From Eutreptiella sp. 'Long Island Sound 2002' (Eukaryota; Euglenozoa; Euglenophyceae; Eutreptiales; Eutreptiaceae), in contig OZ038400.1 in NCBI GenBank assembly GCA_964036045.1, forward strand, positions 15,621,079 to 15,685,078: a stretch of 64,000 nt of DNA, written 5' to 3'. Each line of letters opens with the position of its first letter. The first letter of the stretch is position 1. Position numbers and translations under genes: made by a program. Below, in pieces: positions 49,162-62,057 of the stretch. The notes under the pieces are model-generated. The model was not told where the DNA came from. It worked only from the letters and a program-made list of their open reading frames with translations, and ran no database searches.

Positions 49162-52100
49162 TTGGAGGCCGGGACCCTCTTTTTTGAAATCTTTGGGGCT
49201 GAAGGCCGCCAGGCCTTCAGCCGCCCGCCCGCCTTCGCCCACGCCTTAGCCGAAGCCAAAGGCGGAGGCCAACCCTTTAGAGTCGCTACCCAGGGGGCTT
49301 GGCCAAAAATGGCCTTCCTGCCCTGTCTTTGGACGTATTATGCCTAGCCTGTGTGGCGGCTGTCCGGACCGTAGGGTGGTCAGTCTGGGGGCTTTTTGGT
49401 CAATGTTTGATTAAGCAAGTTGACTTTGATTCGGGGCTCGCCTATGTCTTACAGCAGCGGATACCGTTTTACCGGTGGTCCAAATCCCAATTGTATGGTG
49501 CATGGCGTACCCATGAACCTGATTCCATGATGCCAAGCTTCAAAACTGCTATCTAGAGGGCAAATTGGAGGCCGGGACCCTCTTTTTTGAAATCTTTGGG
49601 GCTGAAGGCCGCCAGGCCTTCGGCCGCCCACCCGCCTTCGCCCACGCCTTAGCCGAAGCCAAAGGCGGAGGCCAACCCTTTAGAGTCGCTACCCAGGGGG
49701 CTTGGCCAAAAATGGCCTTCCTGCCCTGTCTTTGGACGTATTATGCCTAGCCTGTGTGGCGGCTGTCCGGACCGTAGGGTGGTCAGTCTGGGGGCTTTTT
49801 GGTCAATGTTTGATTAAGCAAGTTGACTTTGATTCGGGGCTCGCCTATGTCTTACAGCAGCGGATACCGTTTTACCGGTGGTCCAAATCCCAATTGTATG
49901 GTGCATGGCGTACCCATGAACCTGATTCCATGCTGCCAAGCTTCAAAACTGCTATCTAGAGGGCAAATTGGAGGCCGGGACCCTCTTTTTTGAAATCTTT
50001 GGGGCTGAAGGCCGCCAGGCCTTCAGCCGCCCGCCCGCCTTCGCCCACGCCTTAGCCGAAGCCAAAGGCGGAGGCCAACCCTTTAGAGTCGCTACTCAGG
50101 GGGCTTGGCCAAAAATGGCCTTCCTGCCCTGTCTTTGGACGTATTATGCCTAGCCTGTGTGGCGGCTGTCCGGACCGTAGGGTGGTCAGTCTGGGGGCTT
50201 TTTGGTCAATGTTTGATTAAGCAAGTTGACTTTGATTCGGGGCTCGCCTATGTCTTACAGCAGCGGATACCGTTTTACCGGTGGTCCAAATCCCAATTGT
50301 ATGGTGCATGGCGTACCCATGAACCTGATTCCATGCTTCCAAGCTTCAAAACTGCTATCTAGAGGGCAAATTGGACGCCGGGACCCTCTTTTTTGAAATC
50401 TTTGGGCCTGAAGGCCGCCAGGCCTTCAGCCGCCCGCCCGCCTTCGCCCACGCCTTAGCCGAAGCCAAAGGCGGAGGCCAACCATTTAGAGTCGCTACCC
50501 AGGGGGCTTGGCCAAAAATGGCCTTCCTGCCCTGTCTTTGGACGTATTATGCCTAGCATGTGTGGCGGCTGTCCGGACCGTAGGGTGGTCAGTCTGGGGG
50601 CTTTTTGGTCAATGTTTGATTAAGCAAGTTGACTTTGATTCGGGGCTCGCCTATGTCTTACAGCAGCGGATACCGTTTTACCGGTGGTCCAAATCCCAAT
50701 TGTATGGTGCATGGCGTACCCATGAACCTGATTCCATGCTGCCAAGCTTCAAAACTGCTATCTAGAGGGCAAATTGGAGGCCGGGACCCTCTTTTTTGAA
50801 ATCTTTGGGGCTGAAGGCCGCCAGGCCTTCAGCCGCCCGCCCGCCTTCGCCCACGCCTTAGCCGAAGCCAAAGGCGGAGGCCAACCCTTTAGAGTCGCTA
50901 CCCAGGGGGCTTGGCCAAAAATGGCCTTCCTGCCCTGTCTTTGGACGTATTATGCCTAGCCTGTGTGGCGGCTGTCCGGACCGTAGGGTGGTCAGTCTGG
51001 GGGCTTTTTGGTCAATGTTTGATTAAGCAAGTTGACTTTGATTCGGGGCTCGCCTATGTCTTACAGCAGCGGATACCGTTTTACCGGTGGTCCAAATCCC
51101 AATTGTATGGTGCATGGCGTACCCATGAACCTGATTCCATGATGCCAAGCTTCAAAACTGCTATCTAGAGGGCAAATTGGAGGCCGGGACCCTCTTTTTT
51201 GAAATCTTTGGGGCTGAAGGCCGCCAGGCCTTCGGCCGCCCACCCGCCTTCGCCCACGCCTTAGCCGAAGCCAAAGGCGGAGGCCAACCCTTTAGAGTCG
51301 CTACCCAGGGGGCTTGGCCAAAAATGGCCTTCCTGCCCTGTCTTTGGACGTATTATGCCTAGCCTGTGTGGCGGCTGTCCGGACCGTAGGGTGGTCAGTC
51401 TGGGGGCTTTTTGGTCAATGTTTGATTAAGCAAGTTGACTTTGATTCGGGGCTCGCCTATGTCTTACAGCAGCGGATACCGTTTTACCGGTGGTCCAAAT
51501 CCCAATTGTATGGTGCATGGCGTACCCATGAACCTGATTCCATGCTGCCAAGCTTCAAAACTGCTATCTAGAGGGCAAATTGGAGGCCGGGACCCTCTTT
51601 TTTGAAATCTTTGGGGCTGAAGGCCGCCAGGCCTTCAGCCGCCCGCCCGCCTTCGCCCACGCCTTAGCCGAAGCCAAAGGCGGAGGCCAACCCTTTAGAG
51701 TCGCTACCCAGGGGGCTTGGCCAAAAATGGCCTTCCTGCCCTGTCTTTGGACGTATTATGCCTAGCCTGTGTGGCGGCTGTCCGGACCGTAGGGTGGTCA
51801 GTCTGGGGGCTTTTTGGTCAATGTTTGATTAAGCAAGTTGACTTTGATTCGGGGCTCGCCTATGTCTTACAGCAGCGGATACCGTTTTACCGGTGGTCCA
51901 AATCCCAATTGTATGGTGCATGGCGTACCCATGAACCTGATTCCATGCTTCCAAGCTTCAAAACTGCTATCTAGAGGGCAAATTGGACGCCGGGACCCTC
52001 TTTTTTGAAATCTTTGGGCCTGAAGGCCGCCAGGCCTTCAGCCGCCCGCCCGCCTTCGCCCACGCCTTAGCCGAAGCCAAAGGCGGAGGCCAACCATTTA

Positions 52101-52385
52101 GAGTCGCTACCCAGGGGGCTTGGCCAAAAATGGCCTTCCTGCCCTGTCTTTGGACGTATTATGCCTAGCATGTGTGGCGGCTGTCCGGACCGTAGGGTGG
52201 TCAGTCTGGGGGCTTTTTGGTCAATGTTTGATTAAGCAAGTTGACTTTGATTCGGGGCTCGCCTATGTCTTACAGCAGCGGATACCGTTTTACCGGTGGT
52301 CCAAATCCCAATTGTATGGTGCATGGCGTACCCATGAACCTGATTCCATGCTGCCAAGCTTCAAAACTGCTATCTAGAGGGCAAA
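49162..52385. repeat. 1,612-bp four-unit HOR, two tandem copies
   Basis: Copies 49162-50773 and 50774-52385: a unit with ccatgatgcc (a at unit 369), a ccttcggcc unit, a consensus unit ending gcttcc, and a ttggacgcc unit with c-37, caaccattt and tagcatgtg (a at unit 188). Copy 1 has a private actcaggg near 50096. Confidence 0.9.
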
Positions 52386-55300
52386 TTGGAGGCCGGGACC
52401 CTCTTTTTTGAAATCTTTGGGGCTGAAGGCCGCCAGGCCTTCAGCCGCCCGCCCGCCTTCGCCCACGCCTTAGCCGAAGCCAAAGGCGGAGGCCAACCCT
52501 TTAGAGTCGCTACCCAGGGGGCTTGGCCAAAAATGGCCTTCCTGCCCTGTCTTTGGACGTATTATGCCTAGCCTGTGTGGCGGCTGTCCGGACCGTAGGG
52601 TGGTCAGTCTGGGGGCTTTTTGGTCAATGTTTGATTAAGCAAGTTGACTTTGATTCGGGGCTCGCCTATGTCTTACAGCAGCGGATACCGTTTTACCGGT
52701 GGTCCAAATCCCAATTGTATGGTGCATGGCGTACCCATGAACCTGATTCCATGCTTCCAAGCTTCAAAACTGCTATCTAGAGGGCAAATTGGAGGCCGGG
52801 ACCCTCTTTTTTGAAATCTTTGGGCCTGAAGGCCGCCAGGCCTTCAGCCGCCCGCCCGCCTTCGCCCACGCCTTAGCCGAAGCCAAAGGCGGAGGCCAAC
52901 CCTTTAGAGTCGCTACCCAGGGGGCTTGGCCAAAAATGGCCTTCCTGCCCTGTCTTTGGACGTATTATGCCTAGCCTGTGTGGCGGCTGTCCGGACCGTA
53001 GGGTGGTCAGTCTGGGGGCTTTTTGGTCAATGTTTGATTAAGCAAGTTGACTTTGATTCGGGGCTCGCCTATGTCTTACAGCAGCGGATACCGTTTTACC
53101 GGTGGTCCAAATCCCAATTGTATGGTGCATGGCGTACCCATGAACCTGATTCCATGCTGCCAAGCTTCAAAACTGCTATCTAGAGGGCAAATTGGAGGCC
53201 GGGACCCTCTTTTTTGAAATCTTTGGGGCTGAAGGCCGCCAGGCCTTCAGCCGCCCGCCCGCCTTCGCCCACGCCTTAGCCGAAGCCAAAGGCGGAGGCC
53301 AACCCTTTAGAGTCGCTACCCAGGGGGCTTGGCCAAAAATGGCCTTCCTGCCCTGTCTTTGGACGTATTATGCCTAGCCTGTGTGGCGGCTGTCCGGACC
53401 GTAGGGTGGTCAGTCTGGGGGCTTTTTGGTCAATGTTTGATTAAGCAAGTTGACTTTGATTCGGGGCTCGCCTATGTCTTACAGCAGCGGATACCGTTTT
53501 ACCGGTGGTCCAAATCCCAATTGTATGGTGCATGGCGTACCCATGAACCTGATTCCATGCTTCCAAGCTTCAAAACTGCTATCTAGAGGGCAAATTGGAC
53601 GCCGGGACCCTCTTTTTTGAAATCTTTGGGCCTGAAGGCCGCCAGGCCTTCAGCCGCCCGCCCGCCTTCGCCCACGCCTTAGCCGAAGCCAAAGGCGGAG
53701 GCCAACCATTTAGAGTCGCTACCCAGGGGGCTTGGCCAAAAATGGCCTTCCTGCCCTGTCTTTGGACGTATTATGCCTAGCCTGTGTGGCGGCTGTCCGG
53801 ACCGTAGGGTGGTCAGTCTGGGGGCTTTTTGGTCAATGTTTGATTAAGCAAGTTGACTTTGATTCGGGGCTCGCCTATGTCTTACAGCAGCGGATACCGT
53901 TTTACCGGTGGTCCAAATCCCAATTGTATGGTGCATGGCGTACCCATGAACCTGATTCCATGCTTCCAAGCTTCAAAACTGCTATCTAGAGGGCAAATTG
54001 GACGCCGGGACCCTCTTTTTTGAAATCTTTGGGCCTGAAGGCCGCCAGGCCTTCAGCCGCCCGCCCGCCTTCGCCCACGCCTTAGCCGAAGCCAAAGGCG
54101 GAGGCCAACCATTTAGAGTCGCTACCCAGGGGGCTTGGCCAAAAATGGCCTTCCTGCCCTGTCTTTGGACGTATTATGCCTAGCATGTGTGGCGGCTGTC
54201 CGGACCGTAGGGTGGTCAGTCTGGGGGCTTTTTGGTCAATGTTTGATTAAGCAAGTTGACTTTGATTCGGGGCTCGCCTATGTCTTACAGCAGCGGATAC
54301 CGTTTTACCGGTGGTCCAAATCCCAATTGTATGGTGCATGGCGTACCCATGAACCTGATTCCATGCTGCCAAGCTTCAAAACTGCTATCTAGAGGGCAAA
54401 TTGGAGGCCGGGACCCTCTTTTTTGAAATCTTTGGGGCTGAAGGCCGCCAGGCCTTCAGCCGCCCGCCCGCCTTCGCCCACGCCTTAGCCGAAGCCAAAG
54501 GCGGAGGCCAACCCTTTAGAGTCGCTACCCAGGGGGCTTGGCCAAAAATGGCCTTCCTGCCCTGTCTTTGGACGTATTATGCCTAGCCTGTGTGGCGGCT
54601 GTCTGGACCGTAGGGTGGTCAGTCTGGGGGCTTTTTGGTCAATGTTTGATTAAGCAAGTTGACTTTGATTCGGGGCTCGCCTATGTCTTACAGCAGCGGA
54701 TACCGTTTTACCGGTGGTCCAAATCCCAATTGTATGGTGCATGGCGTACCCATGAACCTGATTCCATGCTTCCAAGCTTCAAAACTGCTATCTAGAGGGC
54801 AAATTGGAGGCCGGGACCCTCTTTTTTGAAATCTTTGGGCCTGAAGGCCGCCAGGCCTTCAGCCGCCCGCCCGCCTTCGCCCACGCCTTAGCCGAAGCCA
54901 AAGGCGGAGGCCAACCCTTTAGAGTCGCTACCCAGGGGGCTTGGCCAAAAATGGCCTTCCTGCCCTGTCTTTGGACGTATTATGCCTAGCCTGTGTGGCG
55001 GCTGTCCGGACCGTAGGGTGGTCAGTCTGGGGGCTTTTTGGTCAATGTTTGATTAAGCAAGTTGACTTTGATTCGGGGCTCGCCTATGTCTTACAGCAGC
55101 GGATACCGTTTTACCGGTGGTCCAAATCCCAATTGTATGGTGCATGGCGTACCCATGAACCTGATTCCATGCTGCCAAGCTTCAAAACTGCTATCTAGAG
55201 GGCAAATTGGAGGCCGGGACCCTCTTTTTTGAAATCTTTGGGGCTGAAGGCCGCCAGGCCTTCAGCCGCCCGCCCGCCTTCGCCCACGCCTTAGCCGAAG

Positions 55301-57624
55301 CCAAAGGCGGAGGCCAACCCTTTAGAGTCGCTACCCAGGGGGCTTGGCCAAAAATGGCCTTCCTGCCCTGTCTTTGGACGTATTATGCCTAGCCTGTGTG
55401 GCGGCTGTCCGGACCGTAGGGTGGTCAGTCTGGGGGCTTTTTGGTCAATGTTTGATTAAGCAAGTTGACTTTGATTCGGGGCTCGCCTATGTCTTACAGC
55501 AGCGGATACCGTTTTACCGGTGGTCCAAATCCCAATTGTATGGTGCATGGCGTACCCATGAACCTGATTCCATGCTTCCAAGCTTCAAAACTGCTATCTA
55601 GAGGGCAAATTGGACGCCGGGACCCTCTTTTTTGAAATCTTTGGGCCTGAAGGCCGCCAGGCCTTCAGCCGCCCGCCCGCCTTCGCCCACGCCTTAGCCG
55701 AAGCCAAAGGCGGAGGCCAACCATTTAGAGTCGCTACCCAGGGGGCTTGGCCAAAAATGGCCTTCCTGCCCTGTCTTTGGACGTATTATGCCTAGCCTGT
55801 GTGGCGGCTGTCCGGACCGTAGGGTGGTCAGTCTGGGGGCTTTTTGGTCAATGTTTGATTAAGCAAGTTGACTTTGATTCGGGGCTCGCCTATGTCTTAC
55901 AGCAGCGGATACCGTTTTACCGGTGGTCCAAATCCCAATTGTATGGTGCATGGCGTACCCATGAACCTGATTCCATGCTGCCAAGCTTCAAAACTGCTAT
56001 CTAGAGGGCAAATTGGAGGCCGGGACCCTCTTTTTTGAAATCTTTGGGGCTGAAGGCCGCCAGGCCTTCAGCCGCCCGCCCGCCTTCGCCCACGCCTTAG
56101 CCGAAGCCAAAGGCGGAGGCCAACCCTTTAGAGTCGCTACCCAGGGGGCTTGGCCAAAAATGGCCTTCCTGCCCTGTCTTTGGACGTATTATGCCTAGCC
56201 TGTGTGGCGGCTGTCCGGACCGTAGGGTGGTCAGTCTGGGGGCTTTTTGGTCAATGTTTGATTAAGCAAGTTGACTTTGATTCGGGGCTCGCCTATGTCT
56301 TACAGCAGCGGATACCGTTTTACCGGTGGTCCAAATCCCAATTGTATGGTGCATGGCGTACCCATGAACCTGATTCCATGCTTCCAAGCTTCAAAACTGC
56401 TATCTAGAGGGCAAATTGGAGGCCGGGACCCTCTTTTTTGAAATCTTTGGGCCTGAAGGCCGCCAGGCCTTCAGCCGCCCGCCCGCCTTCGCCCACGCCT
56501 TAGCCGAAGCCAAAGGCGGAGGCCAACCCTTTAGAGTCGCTACCCAGGGGGCTTGGCCAAAAATGGCCTTCCTGCCCTGTCTTTGGACGTATTATGCCTA
56601 GCCTGTGTGGCGGCTGTCCGGACCGTAGGGTGGTCAGTCTGGGGGCTTTTTGGTCAATGTTTGATTAAGCAAGTTGACTTTGATTCGGGGCTCGCCTATG
56701 TCTTACAGCAGCGGATACCGTTTTACCGGTGGTCCAAATCCCAATTGTATGGTGCATGGCGTACCCATGAACCTGATTCCATGCTGCCAAGCTTCAAAAC
56801 TGCTATCTAGAGGGCAAATTGGAGGCCGGGACCCTCTTTTTTGAAATCTTTGGGGCTGAAGGCCGCCAGGCCTTCAGCCGCCCGCCCGCCTTCGCCCACG
56901 CCTTAGCCGAAGCCAAAGGCGGAGGCCAACCCTTTAGAGTCGCTACCCAGGGGGCTTGGCCAAAAATGGCCTTCCTGCCCTGTCTTTGGACGTATTATGC
57001 CTAGCCTGTGTGGCGGCTGTCCGGACCGTAGGGTGGTCAGTCTGGGGGCTTTTTGGTCAATGTTTGATTAAGCAAGTTGACTTTGATTCGGGGCTCGCCT
57101 ATGTCTTACAGCAGCGGATACCGTTTTACCGGTGGTCCAAATCCCAATTGTATGGTGCATGGCGTACCCATGAACCTGATTCCATGCTTCCAAGCTTCAA
57201 AACTGCTATCTAGAGGGCAAATTGGACGCCGGGACCCTCTTTTTTGAAATCTTTGGGCCTGAAGGCCGCCAGGCCTTCAGCCGCCCGCCCGCCTTCGCCC
57301 ACGCCTTAGCCGAAGCCAAAGGCGGAGGCCAACCATTTAGAGTCGCTACCCAGGGGGCTTGGCCAAAAATGGCCTTCCTGCCCTGTCTTTGGACGTATTA
57401 TGCCTAGCCTGTGTGGCGGCTGTCCGGACCGTAGGGTGGTCAGTCTGGGGGCTTTTTGGTCAATGTTTGATTAAGCAAGTTGACTTTGATTCGGGGCTCG
57501 CCTATGTCTTACAGCAGCGGATACCGTTTTACCGGTGGTCCAAATCCCAATTGTATGGTGCATGGCGTACCCATGAACCTGATTCCATGCTGCCAAGCTT
57601 CAAAACTGCTATCTAGAGGGCAAA
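52386..57624. repeat. 1,612-bp four-unit HOR, three copies, one extra unit
   Basis: Copies 52386-53997, 54401-56012 and 56013-57624: consensus unit ending gcttcc, c-37 unit, consensus unit ending gcttcc, ttggacgcc unit with c-37 and caaccattt. One extra ttggacgcc unit (53998-54400) with tagcatgtg sits after the first copy; that allele otherwise occurs only in the preceding HOR block, so this unit was probably transferred from it. The unit at 54401 has a private gtctggacc. Confidence 0.88.
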
Positions 57625-60600
57625 TTGGAGGCCGGGACCCTCTTTTTTGAAATCTTTGGGGCTGAAGGCCGCCAGGCCTTCAGCCGCCCGCCCGCCTTCG
57701 CCCACGCCTTAGCCGAAGCCAAAGGCGGAGGCCAACCCTTTAGAGTCGCTACCCAGGGGGCTTGGCCAAAAATGGCCTTCCTGCCCTGTCTTTGGACGTA
57801 TTATGCCTAGCCTGTGTGGCGGCTGTCCGGACCGTAGGGTGGTCAGTCTGGGGGCTTTTTGGTCAATGTTTGATTAAGCAAGTTGACTTTGATTCGGGGC
57901 TCGCCTATGTCTTACAGCAGCGGATACCGTTTTACCGCCGGTCCAAATCCCAATTGTATGGTGCATGGCGTACCCATGAACCTGATTCCATGCTTCCAAG
58001 CTTCAAAACTGCTATCTAGAGGGCAAATTGGAGGCTGGGACCCTCTTTTTTGAAATCTTTGGGCCTGAAGGCCGCCAGGCCTTTAGCCGCCCGCCCGCCT
58101 TCGCCCACGCCTTAGCCGAAGCCAAAGGCGGAGGCCAACCCTTTAGAGTCGCTACCCAGGGGGCTTGGCCAAAAATGGCCTTCCTGCCGTGTCTTTGGAC
58201 GTATTATGCCTAGCCTGTGTGGCGGCTGTCCGGACCGTAGGGTGGTCAGTCTGGGGGCTTTTTGGTCAATGTTTGATTAAGCAAGTTGACTTTGATTCGG
58301 GGCTCACCTATGTCTTACAGCAGCGGATACCGTTTTACCGGTGGTCCAAATCCCAATTGTATGGTGCATGGCGTACCCATGAACCTGATTCCATGCTGCC
58401 AAGCTTCAAAACTGCTATCTAGAGGGCAAATTGGAGGCCGGGACCCTCTTTTTTGAAATCTTTGGGGCTGAAGGCCGCCAGGCCTTCAGCCGCCCGCCCG
58501 CCTTCGCCCACGCCTTAGCCGAAGCCAAAGGCGGAGGCCAACCCTTTAGAGTCGCTACCCAGGGGGCTTGGCCAAAAATGGCCTTCCTGCCCTGTCTTTG
58601 GACGTATTATGCCTAGCCTGTGTGGCGGCTGTCCGGACCGTAGGGTGGTCAGTCTGGGGGCTTTTTGGTCAATGTTTGATTAAGCAAGTTGACTTTGATT
58701 CGGGGCTCGCCTATGTCTTACAGCAGCGGATACCGTTTTACCGGTGGTCCAAATCCCAATTGTATGGTGCATGGCGTACCCATGAACCTGATTCCATGCT
58801 TCCAAGCTTCAAAACTGCTATCTAGAGGGCAAATTGGAGGCCGGGACCCTCTTTTTTGAAATCTTTGGGACTGAAGGCCGCCAGGCCTTCAGCCGCCCAC
58901 CCGCCTTCGCCCACGCCTTAGCCGAAGCCAAAGGCGGAGGCCAACCCTTTAGAGTCGCTACCCAGGGGGCTTGGCCAAAAATGGCCTTCCTGCCCTGTCT
59001 TTGGACGTATTATGCCTAGCCTGTGTGGCGGCTGTCCGGACCGTAGGGTGGTCAGTCTGGGGGCTTTTTGGTCAATGTTTGATTAAGCAAGTTGACTTTG
59101 ATTCGGGGCTCGCCTATGTCTTACAGCAGCGGATACCGTTTTACCGGTGGTCCAAATCCCAATTGTATGGTGCATGGCGTACCCATGAACCTGATTCCAT
59201 GCTTCCAAGCTTCAAAACTGCTATCTAGAGGGCAAATTGGAGGCCGGGACCCTCTTTTTTGAAATCTTTGGGGCTGAAGGCCGCCAGGCCTTCAGCCGCC
59301 CACCCGCCTTCGCCCACGCCTTAGCCGAAGCCAAAGGCGGAGGCCAACCCTTTAGAGTCGCTACCCAGGGGGCTTGGCCAAAAATGGCCTTCCTGCCCTG
59401 TCTTTGGACGTATTATGCCTAGCCTGTGTGGCGGCTGTCCGGACCGTAGGGTGGTCAGTCTGGGGGCTTTTTGGTCAATGTTTGATTAAGCAAGTTGACT
59501 TTGATTCGGGGCTCGCCTATGTCTTACAGCAGCGGATACCGTTTTACCGCCGGTCCAAATCCCAATTGTATGGTGCATGGCGTACCCATGAACCTGATTC
59601 CATGCTTCCAAGCTTCAAAACTGCTATCTAGAGGGCAAATTGGAGGCCGGGACCCTCTTTTTTGAAATCTTTGGGCCTGAAGGCCGCCAGGCCTTCAGCC
59701 GCCCGCCCGCCTTCGCCCACGCCTTAGCCGAAGCCAAAGGCGGAGGCCAACCCTTTAGAGTCGCTACCCAGGGGGCTTGGCCAAAAATGGCCTTCCTGCC
59801 GTGTCTTTGGACGTATTATGCCTAGCCTGTGTGGCGGCTGTCCGGACCGTAGGGTGGTCAGTCTGGGGGCTTTTTGGTCAATGTTTGATTAAGCAAGTTG
59901 ACTTTGATTCGGGGCTCGCCTATGTCTTACAGCAGCGGATACCGTTTTACCGGTGGTCCAAATCCCAATTGTATGGTGCATGGCGTACCCATGAACCTGA
60001 TTCCATGCTGCCAAGCTTCAAAACTGCTATCTAGAGGGCAAATTGGAGGCCGGGACCCTCTTTTTTGAAATCTTTGGGGCTGAAGGCCGCCAGGCCTTCA
60101 GCCGCCCGCCCGCCTTCGCCCACGCCTTAGCCGAAGCCAAAGGCGGAGGCCAACCCTTTAGAGTCGCTACCCAGGGGGCTTGGCCAAAAATGGCCTTCCT
60201 GCCCTGTCTTTGGACGTATTATGCCTAGCCTGTGTGGCGGCTGTCCGGACCGTAGGGTGGTCAGTCTGGGGGCTTTTTGGTCAATGTTTGATTAAGCAAG
60301 TTGACTTTGATTCGGGGCTCGCCTATGTCTTACAGCAGCGGATACCGTTTTACCGGTGGTCCAAATCCCAATTGTATGGTGCATGGCGTACCCATGAACC
60401 TGATTCCATGCTTCCAAGCTTCAAAACTGCTATCTAGAGGGCAAATTGGAGGCCGGGACCCTCTTTTTTGAAATCTTTGGGACTGAAGGCCGCCAGGCCT
60501 TCAGCCGCCCACCCGCCTTCGCCCACGCCTTAGCCGAAGCCAAAGGCGGAGGCCAACCCTTTAGAGTCGCTACCCAGGGGGCTTGGCCAAAAATGGCCTT

Positions 60601-60848
60601 CCTGCCCTGTCTTTGGACGTATTATGCCTAGCCTGTGTGGCGGCTGTCCGGACCGTAGGGTGGTCAGTCTGGGGGCTTTTTGGTCAATGTTTGATTAAGC
60701 AAGTTGACTTTGATTCGGGGCTCGCCTATGTCTTACAGCAGCGGATACCGTTTTACCGGTGGTCCAAATCCCAATTGTATGGTGCATGGCGTACCCATGA
60801 ACCTGATTCCATGCTTCCAAGCTTCAAAACTGCTATCTAGAGGGCAAA
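57625..60848. repeat. 1,612-bp four-unit HOR, two tandem copies
   Basis: Copies 57625-59236 and 59237-60848: a unit with accgccggt (GT to CC at unit 314-315), a c-37 unit with ctgccgtgtc (g at unit 162), a consensus unit, and a gggactgaa unit with cccacccgcc. The first copy has private changes ggaggctggg, cctttagcc and ctcaccta, all in the unit at 58028. The 59237 unit has cccacccgcc where the 57625 unit does not. Confidence 0.88.
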
Positions 60849-62057
60849 TTGGAGGCCGGGACCCTCTTTTTTGAAATCTTTGGGGCTGAAGGCCGCCAGG
60901 CCTTCAGCCGCCCACCCGCCTTCGCCCACGCCTTAGCCGAAGCCAAAGGCGGAGGCCAACCCTTTAGAGTCGCTACCCAGGGGGCTTGGCCAAAAATGGC
61001 CTTCCTGCCCTGTCTTTGGACGTATTATGCCTAGCCTGTGTGGCGGCTGTCCGGACCGTAGGGTGGTCAGTCTGGGGGCTTTTTGGTCAATGTTTGATTA
61101 AGCAAGTTGACTTTGATTCGGGGCTCGCCTATGTCTTACAGCAGCGGATACCGTTTTACCGGTGGTCCAAATCCCAATTGTATGGTGCATGGCGTACCCA
61201 TGAACCTGATTCCATGCTTCCAAGCTTCAAAACTGCTATCTAGAGGGCAAATTGGAGGCCGGGACCCTCTTTTTTGAAATCTTTGGGACTGAAGGCCGCC
61301 AGGCCTTCAGCCGCCCACCCGCCTTCGCCCACGCCTTAGCCGAAGCCAAAGGCGGAGGCCAACCCTTTAGAGTCGCTACCCAGGGGGCTTGGCCAAAAAT
61401 GGCCTTCCTGCCCTGTCTTTGGACGTATTATGCCTAGCCTGTGTGGCGGCTGTCCGGACCGTAGGGTGGTCAGTCTGGGGGCTTTTTGGTCAATGTTTGA
61501 TTAAGCAAGTTGACTTTGATTCGGGGCTCGCCTATGTCTTACAGCAGCGGATACCGTTTTACCGGTGGTCCAAATCCCAATTGTATGGTGCATGGCGTAC
61601 CCATGAACCTGATTCCATGCTTCCAAGCTTCAAAACTGCTATCTAGAGGGCAAATTGGAGGCCGGGACCCTCTTTTTTGAAATCTTTGGGGCTGAAGGCC
61701 GCCAGGCCTTCAGCCGCCCACCCGCCTTCGCCCACGCCTTAGCCGAAGCCAAAGGCGGAGGCCAACCCTTTAGAGTCGCTACCCAGGGGGCTTGGCCAAA
61801 AATGGCCTTCCTGCCCTGTCTTTGGACGTATTATGCCTAGCCTGTGTGGCGGCTGTCCGGACCGTAGGGTGGTCAGTCTGGGGGCTTTTTGGTCAATGTT
61901 TGATTAAGCAAGTTGACTTTGATTCGGGGCTCGCCTATGTCTTACAGCAGCGGATACCGTTTTACCGGTGGTCCAAATCCCAATTGTATGGTGCATGGCG
62001 TACCCATGAACCTGATTCCATGCTGCCAAGCTTCAAAACTGCTATCTAGAGGGCAAA
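60446..62057. repeat. 806-bp dimer HOR, two tandem copies
   Basis: Dimers 60446-61251 and 61252-62057: a gggactgaa unit with cccacccgcc, then a g-37 unit with cccacccgcc. It overlaps the last unit of the preceding HOR, showing that the dimer was derived by re-amplifying its right edge. Confidence 0.85.
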
